A stretch of DNA of 64,000 nt from Solimonas_A sp052035235 (GTDB lineage: Bacteria; Pseudomonadota; Gammaproteobacteria; Nevskiales; Nevskiaceae), in NCBI GenBank assembly GCA_052035235.1, contig JBPOHT010000062.1, positions 62,001-126,000 of the forward strand, in the 5' to 3' direction. Each line of letters starts with the position of its first letter. The first letter of the stretch is position 1. Shown piece by piece: positions 33,391 through 41,219 of the stretch. The notes beneath the pieces are model-generated. The model saw nothing but the letters and a program-made list of their open reading frames with translations, did no database searches and had not been told where the DNA came from. The position numbers were made by a program, and so were the translations under genes.

Positions 33391-33423
33391 TCGTTCACCC
33401 TTCGACAGGCTCAGGGCGAACGG
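33391..33423. repeat. dispersed repeat TCGTTCACCCTTCGACAGGC..., copy 1
   Basis: This 33-base sequence, ending TCAGGGCGAACGG, is identical to 47709-47741. Its ends GTTCACCCT and AGGGCGAAC are nearly complementary. The element is common in many proteobacterial genomes. Confidence 0.85.
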
Positions 33424-33446
33424 CTTGGGTCAACGCAATCACCCTT

Positions 33447-33498
33447 TACAGAAACCCTCTCCCCTACCCCTCTCCCGCAAGCGGGCGAGGGGTTTTTT
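33447..33498 (+). terminator. repeat-derived terminator hairpin
   Basis: CCCCTCTCCCGC-aa-GCGGGCGAGGGG (33467-33492) is followed by TTTTTT, giving a plausible intrinsic terminator for the plus-strand GST transcript. The preceding TACAGAAACCCTCTC (33447-33461) and the hairpin both recur at 50519-50613, so this is a member of a dispersed family. Confidence 0.75.
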
Positions 33499-33509
33499 GT
33501 TCTGCTCCC

Positions 33510-33950
33510 TCAGAACGCCGGAGGCGGTGGCATCAGCTCATCGGCTTCCAGCACCGCATTTCCGTCCGCATCCATCCGCTCGAAAGCCTCGTCGGCCTGC
33601 GCCTGCACCTCGGCAAGGTCCAGCAGGCCATCGCCGTTGATATCCCGCGGACCCTGGGGCGGCAGGCCCTGGGCCCGCACCATGCCCGGCGGAGGCCGCG
33701 GGCGGTCCTGGCCCTGGCCGGGTGGCGCGCCGCCGCCCGGGCCGTCCAGGCGCAGCACGAAGCGACGCGGGCCGAACTGTTTCTGCTCGGCGGCATCGAG
33801 ATAGCCATCGGAATTGCGGTCGGCAAAGCGGAAGCGGGCGGCGGCGCCCTCGCGCCACTCGTTGCGGTCAACCTGCCCGTTCTCGTCGTAGTCGGCCGGC
33901 AGCGGCGGCTGGGCAAGGGCGGTGCCCGACAGGACCAGCAAGGCGAGCAA
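33510..33950 (-). CDS. secreted EF-hand protein with a disrupted natural start
   Basis: Four EF-hand calcium loops are visible: DYDENGQVDRNE, DRNSDGYLDAAE, DINGDGLLDLAE and DADGNAVLEADE. A Gly/Pro/Gln-rich linker separates the pairs, and an Ala/Leu signal-like segment ends LAQ. The best start by context is ATG 33989 with TAGGAG six bases upstream, but that frame meets TAA at 33965-33963 after eight codons. The coding frame then resumes without another break. Translation would need a TTG (33950) or another non-ATG start, reinitiation, or the gene is a recent pseudogene. It lies 9 bp after the DUF4382 lipoprotein gene in the same direction. Confidence 0.6.
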   Translation of the reverse strand: MLALLVLSGTALAQPPLPADYDENGQVDRNEWREGAAARFRFADRNSDGYLDAAEQKQFGPRRFVLRLDGPGGGAPPGQGQDRPRPPPGMVRAQGLPPQGPRDINGDGLLDLAEVQAQADEAFERMDADGNAVLEADELMPPPPAF

Positions 33951-33962
33951 CAGCAGGCCGGC

Positions 33963-33989
33963 TTACAGGGAGGGATTGATGGTCAGCAT
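33963..33989 (-). other. eight-codon reading frame MLTINPSL before the EF-hand gene
   Basis: ATG with a good ribosome-binding site and an in-frame TAA, in the same frame as the EF-hand protein. It is either a leader peptide or the remnant of the original start after a nonsense change. Confidence 0.45.
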
Positions 33990-33998
33990 GAGAGGCTC

Positions 33999-34892
33999 CT
34001 ATTCGGCGGTGAAGGCGATGCTGCGGGTCTCGCCAGCGCTCACGGTGGCGTTGCGGCGCTGCAGGAAATCCAGGCTGTCGATGACGGCGGGGCGCTCGCT
34101 GTCGGCGTCGCAGGTCAGGGCCAGGGTGTAGTCGCCCTCGGGCAGGTAGGCGAAGCGGTAGCGGTAGCCCCCGTCGCCATCGTCGTAGACCGCGGCGGCC
34201 GAGACCGGCTGGATGCCGGTGACCCGGCTGCGGGCGTAGTCCACGGGGGTAACGCCAGTGCCTTCGTAGGCGTAGACGCTGACCCCGCGCAGCAGGCTGC
34301 GCCCCTGGCGGCAGTCGGCATCCTCGACCAGGGCGTTGGCGACCTTGCCGGAGACCTCGCCGGAATCCTCCGGGTCCAGGGCCCGCAGGACCGGAACCAG
34401 GGCGTAGTGGCCCAGGGTGGAGAGTTGGTCGTCCAACGAGAAGCGCAGTTCCAGGTCCAGCAGCAGGCCGGCTTCGTCGTCGTCGCCGACATCCAGGTCC
34501 AGGTCGGCGTAATCCAGGGTCTCGGGAGGAACGATGGGGACCTGGCTGCCGTCACTGCGGCCGACGTAGGAACCACTGTCCGCAAACACCAGCTGGGCCC
34601 CCACATAGTGGGCGGCGGGAACCTCCTCGCCCTCGGCCAGTCTGAGCGTCGAACCGTTGCGGTACTGCAGCAGGTCGACATCGGCATTGACGTCGATCGT
34701 GACGCGATTGCCGTCGTCCTTGAGCAACTGGATGCCGGTCAGGCGCAGCACCACGGACTCGGCCCCGTCGATCGGGCCATCGGTCAGGTCGACATCGAGC
34801 TTGGCCTGGCAGGCGCCGATCAGCGGCAGGCAGGCCAGCAGGGGGAGATAGCGTTGCAGCGACAGGGGGGCAGGCATTCGGCAGGGGGCCAT
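33999..34892 (-). CDS. DUF4382-type lipoprotein, second copy
   Basis: Paralogue of the 31635-32507 product. Signal peptide with lipobox IGAC; then KLDVDLTDGPIDGAESVVLRLTGIQLL, the typical DUF4382 opening, DLLQYRNGSTLRLAEGEEVPAAHY, and a C-terminal beta domain with RYRFAYLPEGDYTLALTC. The 297 residues include an acidic stretch (DLDLDVGDDDEAG). An in-frame ATG at 34877 may be the true start. It is divergent from an OmpR-type regulator and upstream of the EF-hand gene. Function unknown; calcium or surface-structure roles are speculative. Confidence 0.75.
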   Translation of the reverse strand: MAPCRMPAPLSLQRYLPLLACLPLIGACQAKLDVDLTDGPIDGAESVVLRLTGIQLLKDDGNRVTIDVNADVDLLQYRNGSTLRLAEGEEVPAAHYVGAQLVFADSGSYVGRSDGSQVPIVPPETLDYADLDLDVGDDDEAGLLLDLELRFSLDDQLSTLGHYALVPVLRALDPEDSGEVSGKVANALVEDADCRQGRSLLRGVSVYAYEGTGVTPVDYARSRVTGIQPVSAAAVYDDGDGGYRYRFAYLPEGDYTLALTCDADSERPAVIDSLDFLQRRNATVSAGETRSIAFTAE

Positions 34893-35027
34893 GGAGGATT
34901 TGCGGCGAAGGTATCGGCCGCCACCCGTCTGGGTCCGCCCCGCATTTGTCGCAATTCGTATCAGGCTGTATCCGCCCCCTGCAAAACCCTTTCACCGTTT
35001 CCATTGCGTACCTAGGCTGGTCCGATC

Positions 35028-35756
35028 ATGTCCATGAACCCCAAAGTCCTGCTCGTCGACGATGACGAGCGCCTGCGCACCCTGATCGCCGGCTTCCTGG
35101 TCAAGCACGGGATCGACGCCGAGGGCGTCGGTACCGCCGCCTCCGCCCAGCGCTACATCCAGCGCGAGTCCTACGACCTGGTCGTGCTGGATCTGATGCT
35201 GCCGGACGGCGACGGCATCGCGCTGTGCCGCCGGCTGCGCGAGCTGGCCCCGTCCACACCCGTGATCATGCTTTCGGCACGAGGCGACGACGTGGACCGC
35301 ATCATCGGCCTGGAGGTGGGCGCGGACGATTACCTCGCCAAGCCCTGCAACCCGCGCGAACTGGTGGCGCGTATCCACTCGGTGCTGCGCCGCACGCGGC
35401 AGCGCGGCGCTCCGGGATTGCCCACCACCCGGGAGACGCTGCGATTCGGGGAATTCGAATTGGACCTGTGGAGCCGGGTGCTGAAGCGCGACGGCCAGGC
35501 GGTGCGTCTCACCACCGGCGAGTACCAGTTGCTGGAAGCACTGGCGCTGAACGCGCGGCGCGTGCTGGGCCGTGACGAGCTGCACCGCATGGTGTCCGGC
35601 AACCGCGGCGAGACGCTGTCGCGCTCCATCGACCTGCTGGTGTCCCGGCTACGCCGCATCCTGGAGCCGGACGTGGCGGAGCCACGCTACATCCAGACGG
35701 TCTGGGGCCGCGGCTACATCTTCGTGCCTGACCATACGGCGGTGGCGACGTCGTGA
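35028..35756 (+). CDS. OmpR-family response regulator
   Basis: Receiver domain with DDDE (11-14), phospho-acceptor Asp55 in VVLDLMLP, Ser in MLSARG and Lys in YLAKPCNPRELVARI, close to the OmpR consensus. The winged-helix effector domain includes LTTGEYQLLEALALNARRVLGRDEL, SIDLLVSRLRRIL and YIQTVWGRGYIFVP. 242 residues. It overlaps its kinase gene by 4 bases (GTGA) and is divergent from the DUF4382 lipoprotein gene. Confidence 0.95.
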   Translation: MSMNPKVLLVDDDERLRTLIAGFLVKHGIDAEGVGTAASAQRYIQRESYDLVVLDLMLPDGDGIALCRRLRELAPSTPVIMLSARGDDVDRIIGLEVGADDYLAKPCNPRELVARIHSVLRRTRQRGAPGLPTTRETLRFGEFELDLWSRVLKRDGQAVRLTTGEYQLLEALALNARRVLGRDELHRMVSGNRGETLSRSIDLLVSRLRRILEPDVAEPRYIQTVWGRGYIFVPDHTAVATS

Positions 35757-37000
35757 GCGTCAGCCTGCGCAATTGGGTGGGGCTGATCGTGGCGGCGGCG
35801 CTGCTGGCCAGCCCCTTGCTCAACTTCGCACTGCTGCGCCTGTTCCCGCCACCGGACGACCTGCTGTTCCGGACCCTGCCCGGCCCTCCGCCCCCGCCGC
35901 CCGGCGAACGGCGCGACGAGCCGGGCATGATGCCCTCGTTGCCGGTGGCACCGATGGCCGGCGTGGCACGCATGGGCTTTGCCAGCGGCCCGGCTCCCGG
36001 ACTGCTGGGCATGCCGGCCAGCGGCCTGCAGATGCCGCTGCGCACGCGCGTGGAGGTGTTGCGCAGCGATGCCGGCGAACCCGGCGCCCCGCCCGTGGTA
36101 CGCCGCATCAGCGGCGTGGTCTCGGCGGAACACGAGGCGGCGATCAAGGCGATGCGCCGGCACTTCACCATGGTCAACCTGGCCACCATCGGCATCCTGA
36201 TGCTGGTGGCGGCGTTGCTGCTGTCGCTGTTGCTGCGACGGCCGGTACGACGGCTGATCGAGGGCATCGGCGATATCGAACGCGGCGCGGTGCCTTCCAC
36301 AGCGCCAAGCGGTCCACGCGAGTTCCGCCAGATCGGGGGCGCATTGCAGCGCATGAGCGTGAAGCTGCGCAGCAGCCTGCGTGAGCGCGAGCTGATGCTG
36401 GCGGGGCTGTCGCACGACATCCGCTCGCCGCTGGCGCGGCTGCAGGCCGCCATCGAGCTGCATGCGGCCGATCACCCGGGCGACTTCGACCCGATGATGG
36501 CGGACATCCGCGACATCGATCATATCGTCCACCAGTGCATCGACTTCGTGCGTGATGGGCAGGACGAGCCGCTGGAGAACCTGGAACTGGATGCGCTGGT
36601 GCGCACCGCGCTGCAGCGTCACGAGGGCCTGCAACTGGACCTCGGCTGCCAGGGGCTGCAGGTGGGTGCGCGCCGGCTGGGCCTGCTGCGCCTGGTCCGC
36701 AATCTCGCGGACAACGCCCTGACCCACGGGTTGGCGCCGGTGCGCGTGGCAACGCGGCGCGACGGCGGGCAGTTGCGCTTGAGCGTGGAGGATCATGGCC
36801 GAGGTATCGAGTCGCACGAGTGGCAGCGCCTGATCGAGCCCTTCGAGCGTGGCAACCGCGCCCGCGACGGACGTGGCGCCGGACTGGGCCTGGCGATCGT
36901 GCAGCGCGTGGCGTCCGCGCATGGCGCGCAGGTGGAGCTGCGCGAGCGTCGTGCAGACCGCCCGTTCGCGGTGGAACTGTGCCTGCCGCTGACGACCTAA
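35753..37000 (+). CDS. EnvZ-like sensor histidine kinase
   Basis: Two helices (about 8-30 and 142-162) flank a periplasmic segment of about 110 residues that is Pro/Gly/Met-rich, including a run of six prolines. A HAMP domain follows, then GLSHDIRSPLARLQAA with His221, the N-box RNLADNALTHG and the G-boxes VEDHGRGI and GRGAGLGLAIVQ. It starts with GTG overlapping the regulator stop, so translation is coupled. The proline-rich sensor has no recognisable ligand fold. Confidence 0.93.
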   Translation: MSVSLRNWVGLIVAAALLASPLLNFALLRLFPPPDDLLFRTLPGPPPPPPGERRDEPGMMPSLPVAPMAGVARMGFASGPAPGLLGMPASGLQMPLRTRVEVLRSDAGEPGAPPVVRRISGVVSAEHEAAIKAMRRHFTMVNLATIGILMLVAALLLSLLLRRPVRRLIEGIGDIERGAVPSTAPSGPREFRQIGGALQRMSVKLRSSLRERELMLAGLSHDIRSPLARLQAAIELHAADHPGDFDPMMADIRDIDHIVHQCIDFVRDGQDEPLENLELDALVRTALQRHEGLQLDLGCQGLQVGARRLGLLRLVRNLADNALTHGLAPVRVATRRDGGQLRLSVEDHGRGIESHEWQRLIEPFERGNRARDGRGAGLGLAIVQRVASAHGAQVELRERRADRPFAVELCLPLTT

Positions 37001-37092
37001 GCGCCTTCGACACAATTCCATACAAAGCCTTGCAGCCGTAGCACGGCGGTCCGGGAAATCATGGGACTCCCCACTATTCCCCGGAGAAATCG

Positions 37093-38289
37093 ATGTCGGC
37101 AACCCCGTCCGCGCGCGGTCTGCGCTATGCCGTCCCCGCCCTGTTGCTGTCGCTGCCGGTCTTGCTGGCAGGTTGCGGTGGCGGCGGCAGCGGCGATGAC
37201 GATCTTGACCTGATCGAGGCCTTCGGCCTCTACGGCCAGGCCGACTACACCAAGAGTGCCCCGAATCGCGGCGCCGCCACCGCCGGCAACACGCTGGCGC
37301 AGCCACTGGGCAACGTCGCCAGCGACGGCACGCGCCTGTTCATCGCCGACACCGCGAACAACCGCCTGCTGGGCTTCACCGCGGTGCCCTCCAACCCGGA
37401 CACCGCCGCCAGCTTCGTGCTGGGCCAGTCCGGCGCCACCGGCAACACACCTGCCACCGCGCGCGACCGCCTGGCGCTGCCCAGCGCCGCCTTCATCGGC
37501 GAGGGCAAGCTGGTGGTGGCCGACTCCGGCAACAACCGCGTGCTGATCTGGAACACGATCCCGACTGCGGCCGGCACGTTGCCGGACGTGGTGGTGGGTC
37601 AGACCGACTTCGTCTCCTCCACCTCGGGCACCAGCGCGACGCGCCTGGCCTTCCCCACCTCGGCGGTGATCGCCAACGGGCGCCTGGTGGTGGCGGACCA
37701 GAACAACAACCGCGTGCTGGTCTGGAGCAGTGTGCCGACCGCCAATGGCGCCGCCGCCGACCTGGTGCTGGGCCAGCTGGACTTCACCAGCCGCCTGGCG
37801 GATGACGAGGCCGAGGAGATGAACAAGCCGGCCGGTGTCTGGAGCGACGGCTTCCGCCTGCTGGTGACGGACTCCGGCAACAACCGCGTGCTGTACTGGG
37901 CGCTGTTCCCGCAGCAGTCCAGCGCGGAGGCCGACTACGTGATCGGCCAGAGCGGCTTCAGCCGCTCCTCGCCGGGCAGCTCGGCCTCCACCCTGCGCGC
38001 GCCCTTCGGCATCGGCTCCGACGGCACCCGCATCTACGTGGCGGACTCCGGCAACAACCGTGTGCTGCGCTACAACGCGTTCCCGCTGGAGAACGGTTTG
38101 GCCGCAGGCGAAGTCTACGGGCAGGACAGTTTCACCTCGGTCACGCCCAACGACGCGGACCAGGACGGCGACAGCGACGACACGCCGGCCAAGACCACGC
38201 TCAGCGGCGCATCGGGCGCGTTCATCTACAGCGGGGTGCTCTATGTCAGCGACCGCAACAACAACCGCATCCTGTTCTTCCCCCAGTGA
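37093..38289 (+). CDS. NHL-type beta-propeller lipoprotein
   Basis: Lipobox LLAGC (about Cys28) followed by a Gly-rich spacer and then repeated blades of about 55-60 residues. Each carries a variant of LVVADSGNNRVLIWN, seen at least five times (IADTANNRLL, VADSGNNRVL, VADQNNNRVL, VTDSGNNRVL, VADSGNNRVL, VSDRNNNRIL), interleaved with LGQ-DF motifs. This is the NHL-like propeller pattern for extracellular binding. It starts 92 bp after the kinase gene and overlaps the next lipoprotein gene by 4 bases. Ligand unknown. Confidence 0.85.
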   Translation: MSATPSARGLRYAVPALLLSLPVLLAGCGGGGSGDDDLDLIEAFGLYGQADYTKSAPNRGAATAGNTLAQPLGNVASDGTRLFIADTANNRLLGFTAVPSNPDTAASFVLGQSGATGNTPATARDRLALPSAAFIGEGKLVVADSGNNRVLIWNTIPTAAGTLPDVVVGQTDFVSSTSGTSATRLAFPTSAVIANGRLVVADQNNNRVLVWSSVPTANGAAADLVLGQLDFTSRLADDEAEEMNKPAGVWSDGFRLLVTDSGNNRVLYWALFPQQSSAEADYVIGQSGFSRSSPGSSASTLRAPFGIGSDGTRIYVADSGNNRVLRYNAFPLENGLAAGEVYGQDSFTSVTPNDADQDGDSDDTPAKTTLSGASGAFIYSGVLYVSDRNNNRILFFPQ

Positions 38290-39554
38290 AGCGTCCGGCA
38301 ACGAGGACGGCGGCGGCTCCGGCCGCCGCCGCGCTCCTGGCGCTGGCGGCCTGCTCCGGCAGCGTCGGCGATGGCCGCGCGCCGGTGAAGATCCAGATCA
38401 CCTCGGCCTACGGCGGCGATTCGGTGGAAAGCTACGAGTGCGCGGCGGTGCAGCTGGCGGCGCTCGCCACCTTCAGCGGTGAAGGCGACGACACGCTGGA
38501 GGCGGTGTCGGAGCGCAGCACCTGGAGCAGCAACGATACGGGCGTGGCGATCGTCAGCAACGGCGACATCCCGATTCCAGGCTCCACGGGGCTGTATTAC
38601 GCGCAGGGGACGGTGATCGTGCTGCGGCCGGGCTCGGCAACCATCACGGCGGATTACGCCGGGCTGCGTGCGCAGTACGGCGTCAGCGCGACCTCCATCG
38701 GCGAGCTGCGCATCACCCCGGAGCTGACACGCCTGGCGCCGCAGACCAGCCAGACCTTCAAGCTGGAGACGACCACGCTGGAGAGCAGCGTGCCGGTGGA
38801 CCTGACCAGCGTGGCGTCCTGGCAGGTGCTGACCACCGGCGCGCCGGTCACCCGCAGCGGCTCGGCCTTGCAGGCGCTGACCGGCCCGGTGAACTCACGC
38901 TTCCTGCTGGAGGCGGCACTGCCGCTGTGCGGCCGCTCGGCACAGCGGGAACTGCAGCTCGGCAACCTGAGTGAACTGCAGCTGGTTTACGAACAGGCGG
39001 CCGACAGCTTCCTGCCGCTGGGCTACAGCGACTACGTGCGCATCTCCGGCCTGTTCGAGGACAGCTCGGCACCGCCGCAGGAACTGGGCCTGCAGGTAAC
39101 CCGCGAACTGCTCGAAGGCGACGACAGCACCTTCAGCGAGACCGCGGACAGCGCCGGCCGCCTGATCCAGCCACTGGCCGCCAAGAAGCCCTTCCGCTTC
39201 CGCTACGAGCTGGAGTCGGCTGGACTGAGCGTGGATACGCGCCTGATCGAGGCGCGCGACCTGGACCTGATGAGCCTGCGGCTGTCCGTCGACAAGGCGC
39301 AACTGGAGTTGCGCGAAACACTGCAGGCACAGGCCTACGGCCTGTTCAGCGACGGCATCGAGCGGCCGATCCGGCACAACGTGACCTGGACCAGCCGCAA
39401 TACCAACGTGGCCACCGTGGGCGCGGGTATCGAGGGCGGGGAGATCACGGCGACGTCGCTGGAAGGTGATACGGTGGTCGACGTCAGTGCGAACGACCTC
39501 AGTGGCCTCGGCGGCGAAATCTCGATACACACCTACCGCAAGAAGCCGCAATGA
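38286..39554 (+). CDS. lipoprotein with bacterial Ig-like domains
   Basis: Starts with GTG overlapping the propeller gene stop. Lipobox LAAC (about Cys23). The body is all-beta, with Big-type patterns: STWSSNDTGVAIVSNG and GSATITADYAG in the first domain, and LRLSVDKAQLELRETLQAQAYG with VTWTSRNTNVATV in the last. These alternate with unassigned beta-rich segments. Two cysteines outside the lipobox (YECAA, LPLCGRS) may form a disulfide. Probably a surface partner of the propeller protein. Terminator immediately after the stop. Confidence 0.75.
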   Translation: MKRPATRTAAAPAAAALLALAACSGSVGDGRAPVKIQITSAYGGDSVESYECAAVQLAALATFSGEGDDTLEAVSERSTWSSNDTGVAIVSNGDIPIPGSTGLYYAQGTVIVLRPGSATITADYAGLRAQYGVSATSIGELRITPELTRLAPQTSQTFKLETTTLESSVPVDLTSVASWQVLTTGAPVTRSGSALQALTGPVNSRFLLEAALPLCGRSAQRELQLGNLSELQLVYEQAADSFLPLGYSDYVRISGLFEDSSAPPQELGLQVTRELLEGDDSTFSETADSAGRLIQPLAAKKPFRFRYELESAGLSVDTRLIEARDLDLMSLRLSVDKAQLELRETLQAQAYGLFSDGIERPIRHNVTWTSRNTNVATVGAGIEGGEITATSLEGDTVVDVSANDLSGLGGEISIHTYRKKPQ

Positions 39555-39584
39555 CGAAAGGGCGGCCGAGGCCGCCCTTTCGTC
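39553..39584. terminator. bidirectional terminator between convergent genes
   Basis: GACGAAAGGGCGGC, loop CGAG, GCCGCCCTTTCGTC: a perfect 14-bp stem that begins within the Ig-like lipoprotein stop codon and lies 16 bases before the end of the convergent wax synthase gene. Confidence 0.85.
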
Positions 39585-39599
39585 TTCCAGTTGCCACTT

Positions 39600-41012
39600 T
39601 CAGCTGCGGGCGCGTTTCTTCCTGGCGCCGCCTGCCGGCGGCGGCATCACGGCTGCCAGCGCCTCTTCCATTTCGACCAGGGCCTCGCCGGTGTAGACGG
39701 CCAGCCTCTGCAGGCTGGGAATCGCGTCGCGGCAGCCGGTAAAGCCAACGGCCACGCGGTCGCAGTAGCCGACCAGCGTGATGTTCAGCGCGTAACCGTC
39801 GAACAGGATCGACATCGGGTACATCGCTTCCAGCTGGGCGCCGCGCAGGTACAGCGGCACCTTGGAGGCGACGACGTTGGAGACGGTGACGTTGAAGAAC
39901 GGCGGCACCTTGGACAGCACGCCGGCCATCTGCCCCAGCAGCAACGGCGACAGGCCCATCAGCGTGAACTGCTCCAGCGCGGTAGCCGACAGCCCCAGCA
40001 ACTGCTGCTTGGTGACGCTGGTGACGCGATTGATGCGCTGCAGGCGCTTGAGCGGATCGGTCTGGTCGGTGCCGAAGGGGCAGACAAAGCCGGCCACGGC
40101 ATTGCCGCCCTTGCCGGCCGGCCGGGGCAGCGCCACCGGCACCGAGGCCAGCAGGGACTTTTCCGGCAGGGCGCCGTTCTCCAGCAGGTAGCGGCGGATG
40201 GCTCCGCCGCAGACGGCCAGGGACACGTCGTTGACCGTGGTGCCGGTGGCGGCGCTGATCGCCTTGATGCGTTTCAGGTCCAGCAGCTGGGTACCCAGGC
40301 GGCGCTGCTGGGTGATGGCACGATTGAGCAGGCTGCGCGGGGTCGTCAGCGCGGCACGGGTGCCGCCCTCCAGCCCCGGGGCACTCATCTCCTTGAGGAC
40401 CTTGATCAGCTCCGGCAGGGTGCGGATCTGGTGGCCCGCCACCTTGAAGGGCTTGCCCAGGCGGGTCTTCCAGGACTGCGGCCGGGGAGCCTCGGCCGCT
40501 TCTGCGGCCCTGGGGCGGCCAGGGCCGCTCATGTCCGTCGGGTCCTCGCTGAGCCAGCTGCGCACCATCTTCATGCCCCCCACGCCGTCGATGGCGCAGT
40601 GGTGGGCCTTGAAGTAGATGGCGAAGCGGCGGTTCTCCAGGCCCTCGATCAGGTGGGCCTCCCACAGCGGGCGGCTGAGGTCCAGGGGATGGGAATGCAG
40701 ACGCGCCACCAGCACGCCCAACTCACGCTCGCCGCCCGGATAAGGCAGCGCCGAGTGGCGGATGTGGTAGTCGATGTCGATGTCGGCCTTGACCCAGGCC
40801 GGCGCCAGCTTCGACAGGCGGCCGCGGGCCAGCTTGCAGTCGAAGGGGGGCGGCATGAACGGCACGGTGCGCATGTGCTGCAGCAGGTCGCGCAGGAAGT
40901 CCGGGGAGGCATCGTCCGGCAGCTTGAAGGTCAGCATGCCCCCCACGTGCATCGGGGTGCGCTTGGATTCCATGCGCAGGAAGGAGGCGTCGACGGGACT
41001 CAGATACTGCAT
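39600..41012 (-). CDS. wax ester synthase/diacylglycerol acyltransferase (WS/DGAT)
   Basis: Transfers an acyl group from acyl-CoA to a fatty alcohol or diacylglycerol, making storage lipid. MQYLSPVDASFLRME begins the family consensus, and HHCAIDG (137-143) is the catalytic HHxxxDG. PLWEAHLIEGL, NDVSLAVCGGA and an internal NVTVSNV match the family. 470 residues from ATG 41012, with GGGAGAG upstream; a TTG five codons earlier is less likely. The C-terminus is Lys/Arg-rich. It links this region to storage of oxidised lipids. Confidence 0.94.
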   Translation of the reverse strand: MQYLSPVDASFLRMESKRTPMHVGGMLTFKLPDDASPDFLRDLLQHMRTVPFMPPPFDCKLARGRLSKLAPAWVKADIDIDYHIRHSALPYPGGERELGVLVARLHSHPLDLSRPLWEAHLIEGLENRRFAIYFKAHHCAIDGVGGMKMVRSWLSEDPTDMSGPGRPRAAEAAEAPRPQSWKTRLGKPFKVAGHQIRTLPELIKVLKEMSAPGLEGGTRAALTTPRSLLNRAITQQRRLGTQLLDLKRIKAISAATGTTVNDVSLAVCGGAIRRYLLENGALPEKSLLASVPVALPRPAGKGGNAVAGFVCPFGTDQTDPLKRLQRINRVTSVTKQQLLGLSATALEQFTLMGLSPLLLGQMAGVLSKVPPFFNVTVSNVVASKVPLYLRGAQLEAMYPMSILFDGYALNITLVGYCDRVAVGFTGCRDAIPSLQRLAVYTGEALVEMEEALAAVMPPPAGGARKKRARS

Positions 41013-41219
41013 GCGGGTCTCTCCCAAGACTTGTCGTTATCGTGTGCCGCAGCCTTCAGGGTCTGTCCTGAGGCAGTATTCAAGATGCCCGATTTCCGAG
41101 GGAGCCGCCATACCCGCTTCGCAGGAGCCACCCCTAATCTTTTCGGGTGAGGCTAGGCTCAGTCCGGAACTCTACGGTAACGTCTGCATATTCCTATAAA
41201 AGCAGGCTGAGGGGAGAAA

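Noticed and set aside
33239..33498. Riboswitch upstream of a gene
   Set aside because: The hairpins follow the GST gene and precede the end of a convergent gene, so no downstream coding start is available on either strand.
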